From: Thermoplasmata archaeon
GTDB taxonomy: Archaea; Thermoplasmatota; Thermoplasmata; SG8-5; JAGLSY01
Direction of reading: 5' to 3'
DNA length: 12,865 bases
Assembly: GCA_023137005.1 (NCBI GenBank)
Contig: JAGLQE010000111.1
Location: forward strand, 1-12,865
The notes beneath the pieces are model-generated. The model saw nothing but the letters and a program-made list of their open reading frames with translations. It was not told the origin of the DNA and made no database searches. The position numbers and the translations under genes were made by a program. Below are positions 1 through 6,317 of this stretch, one piece after another; positions within the stretch are counted from its first letter, which is position 1; every line of letters starts with the position of its first letter.

Positions 1-59
1 CTGATCTGCAATCCGCGTGCTCCGATTATCCTAGCAAGTTCAAATCGTGTATATTTCAT
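1..59 (-). CDS. rpoK: DNA-directed RNA polymerase subunit K (Rpb6/omega family), 5' end only
   Basis: Nineteen complete codons read MKYTRFELARIIGARGLQI before the window edge. This matches the well-known start of archaeal RpoK (KYTRFE-ARIIGARALQISMG). RpoK is the small assembly subunit of RNA polymerase, equivalent to eukaryotic Rpb6 and bacterial omega, and clamps the largest subunit. The ATG is preceded by GGTGAG with five bases between, a good archaeal Shine-Dalgarno site. The gene lies 34 bases downstream of the MFS transporter stop on the same strand, so it may be co-transcribed or use the TATA-like element at 100-107. Most of the gene is outside the window, so the length and C-terminal half cannot be checked. 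Confidence 0.85.
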   Translation of the reverse strand, partial: MKYTRFELARIIGARGLQI

Positions 60-93
60 ATTAACTCACCTAATTGAATTTCACGGTACATAA

Positions 94-1392
94 CTATCTG
101 TTATAAAGGTTTCCCAGACTCGGGCGCTTATGCAGGTGCGGGAGAGGTTTGTGCTTCTTGTCGTCCATGCCATAGAATAGGATCGCGAATATCACTGTGG
201 CTATTATGTAAAGGATGGTGGCCACATAGAACGGATACCGCATTGGCAATGTCTCGTACACGTACACGCTGTCCCATACGAAACCCCCTATGTAAATTCC
301 CACGGCATGGGTGACCATCCAGGAAAAGGCCAGGGCACTCTGAGCTGTCGAGCGGCAATTGTCCGGCATCATGGATTGCATGAAGGCCGTCATGATCGGA
401 TGGGGGACATTCATCATGGCCGCCCGGAATATGAACAGGAACACGACCACGGCCAGCCATGGCGTGAAGGGGATGGCGATCATTGCCACGATGGAGGCCG
501 CGTGGAACACGAATATGGTCAGCACCGAGCCGCGTTTCTCGGCCAGTCTGGGCAGGAATATCGTAATTCCAGCCATCACGAATGAGAGCATGGCGAATAT
601 TATCCCGATGCTTCCCAGGTCCAGGTGGAACTCGTTCTTGAAGAATATCTGAAAGTAAGGAACGATCATCCCGGCTCCCAGGCCAGTGAACACATTGGGC
701 AGGGCGAACTTGAATATCAGACCCCATGGTTTCTTGGCGGGCATGGCACATGCATCCTCTCCGGCCTTCGGCCTCTTGGGCCTTGGTTTAGGTATCCTGG
801 CCAATAGAAGCATGCTCACCATCTTGAGAGAAAAAGCGAAGAGGAAAACCATCCTGTAGGCCTCGACGCTCCCGAAGTCCAGGGAGGACATTAGGAGTAG
901 TGGAATGAAACCCCCGATTATCGTGATGGTCCCCGATCCCATGAGATTGAGCAGGGAATTGAAACTGAAGAGATATTTCCTTCTCTTTGCCGAGGAAAGC
1001 TCAGCCAACAGACCGTTAAAGGATGGTCCATCGAACCCTCCACCCAGACCGATCAGGATGGCGGCGACGAAGAACAAGGGCAGTGATTCTGTCAGGAAAA
1101 ATAGAAGCATACCCATCGCGCTCAGGCCGATGCCCAGCATCAGCCCGCCCTTCTTACCATACTTATCGGCCAGCAAGCCACTGACCACCAGGATGATGAC
1201 GGTGCTCACTTCCATCACCAGCCCCAGGGAGCCGAAGACAGAATTATTGTGGCCCAGGACATTCAGATAAAGAATGAGAATAAAACCCATGAGCGCACTG
1301 CCAGTCATATTGATGAGCCCGGCAAAGACCAGGCTGCGCGCACTCTTTCTGAACCCAGAATATCGTCTAACAATACTGCCTTGTCCTGCCAT
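94..1392 (-). CDS. Major facilitator superfamily (MFS) transporter, 12 TM
   Basis: The 432-residue protein, counted from the chosen start MAGQGSIV, is a chain of hydrophobic helices fitting a 12-helix MFS permease of the cytoplasmic membrane. The loop between helices 2 and 3 carries the MFS signature motif A, SGLLADKYGKKGG (residues 71-83). A degenerate second copy, LAEKRGS, follows in the C-terminal half. The linker between the halves is basic and proline-rich (IPKPRPKRPK), as expected for the central cytoplasmic loop. The substrate cannot be read from the sequence; drug or metabolite efflux is as likely as uptake. The reading frame stays open further upstream: an ATG at 1479 would add 29 residues, and the frame even overlaps the divergent drg gene. 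I prefer the ATG at 1392 because MFS proteins usually start just before helix 1, but no clear ribosome site supports either start. Confidence 0.85.
   Translation of the reverse strand: MAGQGSIVRRYSGFRKSARSLVFAGLINMTGSALMGFILILYLNVLGHNNSVFGSLGLVMEVSTVIILVVSGLLADKYGKKGGLMLGIGLSAMGMLLFFLTESLPLFFVAAILIGLGGGFDGPSFNGLLAELSSAKRRKYLFSFNSLLNLMGSGTITIIGGFIPLLLMSSLDFGSVEAYRMVFLFAFSLKMVSMLLLARIPKPRPKRPKAGEDACAMPAKKPWGLIFKFALPNVFTGLGAGMIVPYFQIFFKNEFHLDLGSIGIIFAMLSFVMAGITIFLPRLAEKRGSVLTIFVFHAASIVAMIAIPFTPWLAVVVFLFIFRAAMMNVPHPIMTAFMQSMMPDNCRSTAQSALAFSWMVTHAVGIYIGGFVWDSVYVYETLPMRYPFYVATILYIIATVIFAILFYGMDDKKHKPLPHLHKRPSLGNLYNR
100..107 (-). promoter_or_regulatory. Possible TATA box for rpoK
   Basis: The minus strand reads TTTATAAC, about 44 bases upstream of the rpoK ATG and inside the last codons of the MFS gene. 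A start site about 26 bases downstream would give a short leader that includes the GGTGAG ribosome site. The match is reasonable, but AT-rich spacers produce such matches often. Confidence 0.4.
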
Positions 1393-1483
1393 GATGTCAG
1401 GCCATAATTGCAGGGGGATAATAAATGATGCCCGGAATAAGAACATAAACCCGATATCGAGAAAACCATGATTTTTCATGACA

Positions 1484-1494
1484 TAATTATATAT
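1484..1494. promoter_or_regulatory. AT-rich promoter element between the MFS gene and drg, possibly bidirectional
   Basis: The plus strand reads AATTATATAT and the minus strand ATATATAATT. For drg the element is centred about 30 bases before the ATG at 1520, which suggests a leaderless transcript. For the MFS gene it would place a start near 1460, inside the possible N-terminal extension, which supports a downstream start codon. A small dyad, CAATCC/GGATTG with a 10-base spacer (1496-1501 and 1512-1517), lies between this box and the drg ATG and may be an operator. Confidence 0.6.
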
Positions 1495-1519
1495 CCAATC
1501 CCAATATCCGTGGATTGAA

Positions 1520-2620
1520 ATGACAATTGAGGAACAGATACAGGATATCGAGGACGAGCTCGCAAAAACGAAATACAATAAGAACACCCAGCATCACATC
1601 GGCAAGCTCAAGGCCAAGATGGCCAGGCTCAAGGACGATCAGGAAAAAAGAAGTGCGGCCAGCTCGGGTGGAGGTAAATCATATGCTGTCAAGAAATCCG
1701 GCAATGCCACCATCGCCCTTGTGGGATTTCCCTCCGTAGGGAAATCCACTCTTCTCAACAAGGTGACGGATGCCACCAGTGAAGTTGGAAGGTATGAGTT
1801 CACCACCCTGGATGTTGTGCCAGGTATCATGGATTACAAGGGAGCGAAGATACAGATACTCGATCTGCCCGGTATAATCAAGGGCGCGTCCAAGGGGAAA
1901 GGCCGTGGCAAGGAAGTTATAGCGGCCGCAAGAAGTGCTGACCTTCTTATCCTCATGGTGGATGTGTTCCGCTACGAGATCGATATCATTGTCAGGGAAC
2001 TTCACAAGGCCGGCATGCGGCTTAATCAAAGCCCGGTCAATATTCGAATTTACAAAGGGTTCAGAGGTGGATTGAATGTCAACCATACTGTTGAGATGAC
2101 CAAAATGGATGAAGAAATGGTCAAGACCATCATGGCATCGTATGGGGTCATCAATGCGGATATTGTTCTTCGCGAGGATATCAATGAGGACCAGCTCATC
2201 GATTACCTATCTGGGAACAAGGTGTACGTGGACGCCATGGTCGTGCTCAATAAGATCGACCTTTTGCCAAAGGAAGAGGTCGATAAGGTCATAGAGAAGC
2301 TGGAGGGCTGGAATGTCTTCAGCATGTCTGCTGAAAAAGATATCATGATCGAGCAGTTCAAAGACGAAGTATTCGACATATGCCAGTTCATGAGAATATT
2401 CCTCAAGCCCCAGGGACGGGAAGCGGATCTGATCGAGCCACTGGTCGTTAAAGAGGACTCGACCGTGGGCATGGTTTGCGATTACCTTCATCGAGATTTC
2501 AGGGAGAATTTCCGGTATGCCAGAGTCTGGGGGCCCAGTGCTAAGTTCCCGGGACAGAGAGTTAGTATTGGCCATATTCTGAAGGACGAAGATCTAGTCT
2601 CTATTGTTGTAAGAAGGTAA
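1520..2620 (+). CDS. DRG/Rbg-family GTPase (OBG-HflX-like superfamily) with TGS domain
   Basis: This 366-residue protein has the full domain order of archaeal/eukaryotic developmentally regulated GTP-binding proteins. A charged helical N-terminus (about 1-50) is followed by G1 GFPSVGKST (69-77), G2 YEFTTLD (92-98), G3 DLPG (115-118), G4 NKID (244-247) and G5 SAE (270-272). An insert lies between G3 and G4, and a TGS domain covers about 291-366, opening with MRIFLKPQG. DRG proteins associate with ribosomes and are thought to help translation; the eukaryotic DFRP partners are not known in archaea. The segment KGASKGKGRGKEV after G3 is typical of the family. The length is standard and all G motifs are intact. 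The ATG sits about 30 bases after a TATA box with no ribosome site, fitting leaderless translation. It is a lone housekeeping gene, divergent from the MFS gene. Confidence 0.93.
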   Translation: MTIEEQIQDIEDELAKTKYNKNTQHHIGKLKAKMARLKDDQEKRSAASSGGGKSYAVKKSGNATIALVGFPSVGKSTLLNKVTDATSEVGRYEFTTLDVVPGIMDYKGAKIQILDLPGIIKGASKGKGRGKEVIAAARSADLLILMVDVFRYEIDIIVRELHKAGMRLNQSPVNIRIYKGFRGGLNVNHTVEMTKMDEEMVKTIMASYGVINADIVLREDINEDQLIDYLSGNKVYVDAMVVLNKIDLLPKEEVDKVIEKLEGWNVFSMSAEKDIMIEQFKDEVFDICQFMRIFLKPQGREADLIEPLVVKEDSTVGMVCDYLHRDFRENFRYARVWGPSAKFPGQRVSIGHILKDEDLVSIVVRR

Positions 2621-2648
2621 TTTATCGATAGTTATCTATTCAACTCTA

Positions 2649-2682
2649 TTTTATATCAGATTCCCATTCACGAATCAGATAT
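2649..2682 (+). promoter_or_regulatory. Promoter of the acyl-CoA dehydrogenase/TBP unit with an overlapping operator-like dyad
   Basis: A TATA box, TTTTATAT (2649-2656), is about 31 bases before the ATG at 2684, so the transcript is probably leaderless. Overlapping its 3' end and the expected transcription start is a dyad with 11-base arms: ATATCAGATTC (2653-2663) and GAATCAGATAT (2672-2682), separated by 8 bases. The arms are complementary at 10 of 11 positions. The mismatch also creates a direct repeat, ATCAGAT, spaced exactly 20 bases. A protein bound here would block TBP/TFB or polymerase loading. The repressor is unknown. Confidence 0.65.
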
Positions 2683-2683
2683 C

Positions 2684-3826
2684 ATGGATTTCAATCTTAC
2701 TAAAGAACAGGAAATGGTACGCACGATGGCCCGGCGCTTTGCCGAGGAAGAGGTCAAACCCATAGCTCATGATATCGATCAATCCGGAGAATTTCCATGG
2801 GAAGTTCTGAAGAAGATGGGCAAGCTTAATTTGATGGGCCTGGCAGTTCCCAAGGAATACGGGGGCGCGGGTGTGGATTCCATATCCTATGCCATTGTTA
2901 TCGAAGAAATTGCCAAGGTGTGCGCCAGCACGAGTGTCATCCTGGCAGTTCATAATTCGGTGTGCTGTTATCCAATTTACAAGTTCGGAACACCAGAGCA
3001 GAAGGAAAAATTCCTGAAGCCACTGGCACGTGGAGAAAAACTCGGAGCCTTTGCTCTCACAGAACCGAGCGCGGGCTCGGATGCTGGAGCGGTAAGGACC
3101 ATGGCCGTGCTGGATGGGGATGAATATGTCATAAACGGTGACAAGATATTCATCACCAGTGGTTGCGAGGCTGATATCGCCCTCATCATGGCCACCACCG
3201 ACCCTTCAAAGGGAACCCGGGGATTGGTGACCTTCATTATTGAGAAAGGAACACCTGGCTATACCTATGGCACAGTGGAGGACAAGATGGGTGTGAGAGC
3301 ATCCGCAACTTCCGAACTGGTCTTCGAGAACTGCCGCATTCCGAAAGAAAATATCCTCGGAAAAGAGGGTGAGGGCTTCAAGATCGGAATGGCCACGCTG
3401 GACGGTGGCAGGGTGGGCATCGCGGCCCAGGCCCTGGGCATCGCTGAGGGTGCATTGGAGGAATCCGTGAAGTACGCCAAGGAGCGCGAGCAATTCGGCA
3501 AGCCCATTGGCAGGTTCCAGGCGATCCAGTGGATGCTGGCAGACATGTCTACCAAGATCGAGGCGGCCAGATACCTGGTCTACCACGCGGCCTTCCTCAA
3601 GGATCAGGGAGCCCGTTTCAGTAAAGAGAGCGCGATGGCCAAGTTGTACGCTTCGAAGATAGCCCGGGAAGTCACATCCGATGCTGTCCAGATACACGGT
3701 GGCTACGGATACATCAAGGACTATGCGGTGGAGAGGATGTACCGGGAAGCCAAGATAACCGAGATATACGAAGGAACTTCCGAGATCCAGAAGATCGTTA
3801 TCGCGGGCCAGTTACTTAGAGAATGA
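2684..3826 (+). CDS. Acyl-CoA dehydrogenase, short/branched-chain type
   Basis: This 380-residue protein is a full-length FAD-dependent acyl-CoA dehydrogenase, which oxidises acyl-CoA to trans-2-enoyl-CoA and passes electrons to an electron-transfer flavoprotein. The N-terminal helical domain (about 1-115) leads into LTEPSAGSD (125-133), which matches the family's first signature. The beta domain follows, then the C-terminal helical domain with REQFGKPIGRFQAIQ. The second signature region is QIHGGYGYIKDYAVERMYR (336-354). The catalytic base is Glu363 in IYEGTSEIQ, the position used by short- and branched-chain members (SCAD, isobutyryl- and butyryl-CoA dehydrogenases). The exact chain length or amino-acid pathway cannot be settled from sequence. 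No ETF or thiolase genes are nearby; instead its stop overlaps the start of a TATA-binding protein gene. It implies fatty-acid or amino-acid degradation. Confidence 0.93.
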   Translation: MDFNLTKEQEMVRTMARRFAEEEVKPIAHDIDQSGEFPWEVLKKMGKLNLMGLAVPKEYGGAGVDSISYAIVIEEIAKVCASTSVILAVHNSVCCYPIYKFGTPEQKEKFLKPLARGEKLGAFALTEPSAGSDAGAVRTMAVLDGDEYVINGDKIFITSGCEADIALIMATTDPSKGTRGLVTFIIEKGTPGYTYGTVEDKMGVRASATSELVFENCRIPKENILGKEGEGFKIGMATLDGGRVGIAAQALGIAEGALEESVKYAKEREQFGKPIGRFQAIQWMLADMSTKIEAARYLVYHAAFLKDQGARFSKESAMAKLYASKIAREVTSDAVQIHGGYGYIKDYAVERMYREAKITEIYEGTSEIQKIVIAGQLLRE

Positions 3827-4389
3827 TTTGTGAGGTGATTAAGATTTCTGATGTTAAGATACAAAATGTTGTAGGTTCCTCATCATTCAATACCGTGCTG
3901 GACCTGAATGCATTGAATGATATATTGGAAGATGCTAATTACAAACCCGAGACCTTCCCGGGACTTATCTATCGCCTCAAGGACCCCAAATGCACGATAC
4001 TCATATTCAGGAATGGAAAGATCGTTTGTTCTGGAGCAAAGCATATCAAGGATATTCAAAGTTCTATAATCAAATTGGGCAAGACCCTGGCTAAGGTCTA
4101 TCCGGACATAGAAAGATCCCCGGATTTCACTATCCAGAACATCGTCGGGACCTATGATATCAATGCGGTACTGAACTTACCCACCATCGCGATAAGTGTG
4201 GGATTGGAGCAGGTGGAGTATGAGCCTGAGCAATTCCCCGGATTGGTATACAGGATGAGGGAGCCTAAGGTCGTGCTATTGCTTTTCGCAACTGGCAAGG
4301 TCGTCATCACTGGTGGAAAGAGTGTGGAGGAAATGGAGCAGGCCGGGAAGAATATCCATAAATTGATGGTGGAAATGAATTTTATTTAG
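3823..4389 (+). CDS. tbp: TATA-box-binding protein (TBP), archaeal general transcription factor
   Basis: The protein (188 residues from this start) is two imperfect repeats of the TBP fold. Repeat 1 holds VKIQNVVGSSSFN, FPGLIYRLKDPK (45-56) and LIFRNGKIVCSGAK (60-73). Repeat 2 holds FTIQNIVGTYDIN, FPGLVYRMREPK (138-149) and LLFATGKVVITGGK (153-166). The FPG and (I/L)F phenylalanines that kink TATA DNA are present in both repeats (F45, F62, F138, F155). TBP binds the promoter TATA box and recruits TFB and RNA polymerase. The stretch SSSFNTVLDLNALNDILED is unlike common archaeal TBPs, so this could be a paralogue. The first ATG overlaps the dehydrogenase stop (ATGA), giving an operon. A perfect ribosome site, GAGGTGAT, lies inside the frame at 3832-3839, so the true start may be GTG 3835 or ATT 3844; the latter gives 181 residues and a typical TBP N-terminus. 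Confidence 0.93.
   Translation: MICEVIKISDVKIQNVVGSSSFNTVLDLNALNDILEDANYKPETFPGLIYRLKDPKCTILIFRNGKIVCSGAKHIKDIQSSIIKLGKTLAKVYPDIERSPDFTIQNIVGTYDINAVLNLPTIAISVGLEQVEYEPEQFPGLVYRMREPKVVLLLFATGKVVITGGKSVEEMEQAGKNIHKLMVEMNFI
3832..3839 (+). promoter_or_regulatory. Perfect Shine-Dalgarno sequence inside the annotated tbp 5' end
   Basis: GAGGTGAT is fully complementary to the canonical archaeal 16S rRNA 3' end (ATCACCTC). It lies six bases after the dehydrogenase stop and nine bases inside the longest tbp frame. The next in-frame codon after a 4-base gap is ATT at 3844. The same 4-5 base gap separates the GGTGA sites of thiM, rpoK and the exchanger from their ATGs. No in-frame ATG, GTG or TTG sits at the right distance. 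Confidence 0.6.
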
Positions 4390-4409
4390 TGCAATAGACC
4401 AATATATCC

Positions 4410-4724
4410 CTATAGCCAGTCCGTGAAGACACTTATCAAAACAATGGACAAGCTCACGGCTCCGATGATCGCGCTTATCCATCTGGGATCCTTGTACCAG
4501 GGCACGTGGGGCATCTGGACGATTATCTTGGGAGATCCTGGCTTCGACTCTGGCTTGGTTTGAGGAACTGACTCCTCCACTTTTATTTTGGCGGCCAGGG
4601 GAATGACAGGCTTATCTTCAATAGGCTGGCTCTCTTCCTTCTCCTCGGCCTTCAATGCCTTCTTCGCGGTCTTCTGCTCTGCCTTGAGCCTTTTCTTCTC
4701 GATCTTCGCCTCGTCGTCTCCCAT
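4410..4724 (-). CDS. Small tail-anchored-type membrane protein of unknown function
   Basis: I do not recognise this 104-residue protein. It begins with a highly charged Lys/Glu/Ala stretch (EAKIEKKRLKAEQKTAKK onward, about 5-35) that probably forms a long helix or coiled coil. A proline-rich, probably disordered linker follows (about 36-75), then MPHVPWYKDPRW. It ends in one hydrophobic helix, ISAIIGAVSLSIVLISVF, leaving only a few residues outside. That layout suggests a cytoplasmic domain anchored by its C-terminal tail. The ATG at 4724 is chosen because GAGG lies about nine bases upstream; a TTG at 4739 would add five residues but overlaps that site. The gene starts 44 bases after the exchanger stop on the same strand and may be co-transcribed with it, or use ATATAT at 4751-4757. 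It is convergent with tbp. Confidence 0.7.
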   Translation of the reverse strand: MGDDEAKIEKKRLKAEQKTAKKALKAEEKEESQPIEDKPVIPLAAKIKVEESVPQTKPESKPGSPKIIVQMPHVPWYKDPRWISAIIGAVSLSIVLISVFTDWL

Positions 4725-4767
4725 GATCTCGATCCTCAAAATGTGATTTGGATATATCAGCTTTTGC

Positions 4768-5733
4768 CTACAACATGGCTATCTTCAATACAGCATATAC
4801 CACGAACAGGCTTATCAGAATAATTCCGCTCGTTTTCCTACTTCCAATTCTATGCCCCGGCCACATGAGGGCAACGGCGATCGCCGTTGCCAAGGTCCAG
4901 TATGGAATATCGAACCACAATAATCCTTTATCAAAGGTAAAGCCTGCGATCACCACTCCGGCCCCGAAAGAGAGTAGCGGATCCGTGATATTGGAGCCGA
5001 TTAGTGCGCCAAGTGAGACGCCTTCGGCATGCTTTTTCATTCCAGAAACCGCGACAGACAGCTCGGGCAATGCGGCCCCTGGCCCGATCACCAATATGCC
5101 GATGAGGGTATTGGATATTCCGAACTCGGCTGCGATCGTCTCCGCATTGTTCACCACTAATATCCCGCCGATGATCAAAATTAGCAATCCCAGAAGGGCG
5201 ATGCCCCCCTGCTTGGCCGTGTTTATCTCCTTATGATTCCCATTCTTCAGCTCATTCTTGATATTGCCAGCAACATGATCCTGCTTATTGATCATAAATA
5301 AGTAGACCAAATAGACGGTGATTAGTATGGCTCCCTCGACCTGGGTAACTTCCCCATCTAATCCCACCATGAAGAACATGGCGATGGCAACGAACATCAT
5401 TGGCACATCGCGCTTGAAGGTGAACTCACTGGCATACATGACCCCCACCAATGCCGCGGCTCCGAGAATGAAGGTTATCTGAGATATCTGGCTGCCCAAT
5501 ATCATGCCCACGGCTATTCCGCTCACCTCGTGTCCGGCATTCACCCGCAGGCCGGTGTAGATATTGGTGAAGATCTCGGGGAGGGAGGTTCCCACGGAGA
5601 CCAAAGTGAGGCCTATCACCGCATGGGAGATCCCGAACTTGGTGGCCAGTCTCTTTGAGGCATCGACCGTCAGGTCACTTCCCTTCCATAGAAATAGGAA
5701 GCCCAGTATCATGAGAAATAATTCTATTATCAT
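4768..5733 (-). CDS. Sodium/calcium exchanger-family (CaCA) cation antiporter
   Basis: This 321-residue protein has about ten membrane helices and the two inverted alpha-repeats of the CaCA family, which exchange Ca2+ for Na+ or H+ across the cytoplasmic membrane. Alpha-1 is GLTLVSVGTSLPE (41-53) followed by GSQISQ (80-85). Alpha-2 is IGILVIGPGAALPELSVAVSG (211-231) followed by GSNITD (246-251). The two ion-binding glutamates, E53 and E224, are present. Two features are atypical. Alpha-1 has GSQISQ where the family normally has GSNI, placing Gln at a usual Asn ligand position, and alpha-2 has GPGAALPE instead of GTSxPE. A hydrophilic loop (about 150-175) joins the halves. The ATG is well supported by GGGGTGA seven bases upstream. 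The ion specificity is uncertain because of the changes. Confidence 0.88.
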   Translation of the reverse strand: MIIELFLMILGFLFLWKGSDLTVDASKRLATKFGISHAVIGLTLVSVGTSLPEIFTNIYTGLRVNAGHEVSGIAVGMILGSQISQITFILGAAALVGVMYASEFTFKRDVPMMFVAIAMFFMVGLDGEVTQVEGAILITVYLVYLFMINKQDHVAGNIKNELKNGNHKEINTAKQGGIALLGLLILIIGGILVVNNAETIAAEFGISNTLIGILVIGPGAALPELSVAVSGMKKHAEGVSLGALIGSNITDPLLSFGAGVVIAGFTFDKGLLWFDIPYWTLATAIAVALMWPGHRIGSRKTSGIILISLFVVYAVLKIAML

Positions 5734-5965
5734 TGTATTTCACCCCTATAATGGATAATATGCTTATAAGCATAATCTGGGAATTCCCAGGAGCCCACAT
5801 TATCTTTTAAGATCTCATACACCTGGAAGGAAAGTCATATTTCCATTCGTTCATATTAACTTTTAATTATTCTCACTGCCAAGTATTTTATAGAGACCCT
5901 ATACATAATTAATTTTGAGCAATTGGCAACTTGTTTGTATAATTGCGAAAAGGGGGGTATTAGAT
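5734..5965. other. Divergent intergenic region between the exchanger and a small gene
   Basis: This 232-base AT-rich spacer holds the exchanger ribosome site (GGGGTGA, minus strand, 5740-5746) and the tandem palindromes at 5760-5790. It also holds a TATA-like TTTTATA at 5886-5892 facing the plus strand, and an inverted repeat GCAATT/AATTGC (5919-5924 and 5941-5946) just before a G-run and the next ATG. I see no tRNA or other ORF in it. Confidence 0.6.
5760..5790. promoter_or_regulatory. Two adjacent perfect 14-bp palindromes upstream of the exchanger gene
   Basis: ATGCTTATAAGCAT (5760-5773) and CTGGGAATTCCCAG (5777-5790) are each perfectly self-complementary and three bases apart. The first contains TTATAA, a candidate TATA core about 33 bases from the exchanger ATG. 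A third, imperfect hairpin follows (ATCTT-TT-AAGAT, 5802-5813). This can be read as operator sites for one or two dimeric regulators, or as stem-loops in a longer leader. The binding protein is unknown. Confidence 0.55.
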
Positions 5966-6187
5966 ATGAAAAAAGATGTAATAGTCGAGGCTCCCCCCGA
6001 TAAAAAGGGGAGAGACAAGAAAGAACGCAAACCATATGCACTATTCGATGAGATGGACAGTCTGTACGCGGAATACCGCATGGCCTTTGATGAAATGTTC
6101 TGGCCGAGGGGAAGTGCGGCTCCCAGGATCGTGAGTGGCAAGCAGATACGCGCGATGCCAACAAACGATGCAGAGGAAGATGAGTGA
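5966..6187 (+). CDS. Small hypothetical protein, possibly related to Hsp20 N-termini
   Basis: The 73-residue product from the ATG at 5966 starts MKKDVIVEAPPDKKGRDKK, a very basic region. An aromatic, amphipathic stretch follows, FDEMDSLYAEYRMAFDEMFW (about 29-48), and the protein ends in the acidic tail DAEEDE. The middle resembles the N-terminal arm of some archaeal small heat-shock proteins (patterns such as EMDRLFEEF...FF.WP). There is no alpha-crystallin domain here or in the following 180 bases, so it is not a complete Hsp20. It could be a remnant or a free-standing small protein. The frame is open 17 codons further upstream, but a G-rich site (GGGGGG) about nine bases before the ATG at 5966 favours that start. 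It has its own TATA-like element at 5886-5892 and lies upstream of ileS on the same strand. Confidence 0.6.
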   Translation: MKKDVIVEAPPDKKGRDKKERKPYALFDEMDSLYAEYRMAFDEMFWPRGSAAPRIVSGKQIRAMPTNDAEEDE

Positions 6188-6257
6188 TAGGACTGTCAGC
6201 ATGGCGATTGTATGAGAGAACCTCGTCTTTAGCGTAGCTAAGATGTGGATGTCAAAC

Positions 6258-6265
6258 TTTATATA
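6258..6265 (+). promoter_or_regulatory. Strong BRE/TATA promoter of the ileS leader
   Basis: CAAAC followed by TTTATATA is a very good archaeal BRE plus TATA box, the best-looking in the window. Its centre is about 27 bases before the ATG at 6288, the start of a nine-codon upstream ORF. Transcription should therefore begin on or next to that ATG, making the small ORF leaderless and leaving about 80 nucleotides before ileS. Confidence 0.75.
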
Positions 6266-6287
6266 GATTACCATAATACCAGGATTA

Positions 6288-6317
6288 ATGAGCTCCGACA
6301 CGATCATAATTAGGTAA
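6288..6317 (+). CDS. Putative ileS leader peptide MSSDTIIIR (upstream ORF with Ile-Ile-Ile)
   Basis: ATG at 6288 opens a nine-codon ORF ending in TAA, with product MSSDTIIIR. Codons 6-8 are ATC, ATA and ATT (6303-6311), so each isoleucine codon is used once. The ORF sits 50 bases before the ileS start codon and begins where the TATA box predicts the transcript starts, so it should be translated as a leaderless message. Leader peptides rich in the cognate amino acid act as sensors of charged tRNA in bacterial attenuators. A run of Ile codons before isoleucyl-tRNA synthetase fits that logic: ribosomes would pause when Ile-tRNA is scarce and alter the folding of the leader. Seeing the ORF is direct; the regulatory role is inference. 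No such system for ileS in archaea is known to me. Confidence 0.55.
   Translation: MSSDTIIIR

Noticed and set aside
128..751. A 207-codon minus-strand frame inside the MFS gene
   Set aside because: It is a different frame of the same strand with low-complexity His/Arg/Gly-rich translation, whereas the MFS frame has motif A and membrane helices.
5877..5946. The GCAATT/AATTGC inverted repeat before the small gene as an operator
   Set aside because: Six-base AT-rich arms with a 16-base spacer are expected by chance in such sequence; recorded only within the intergenic entry.
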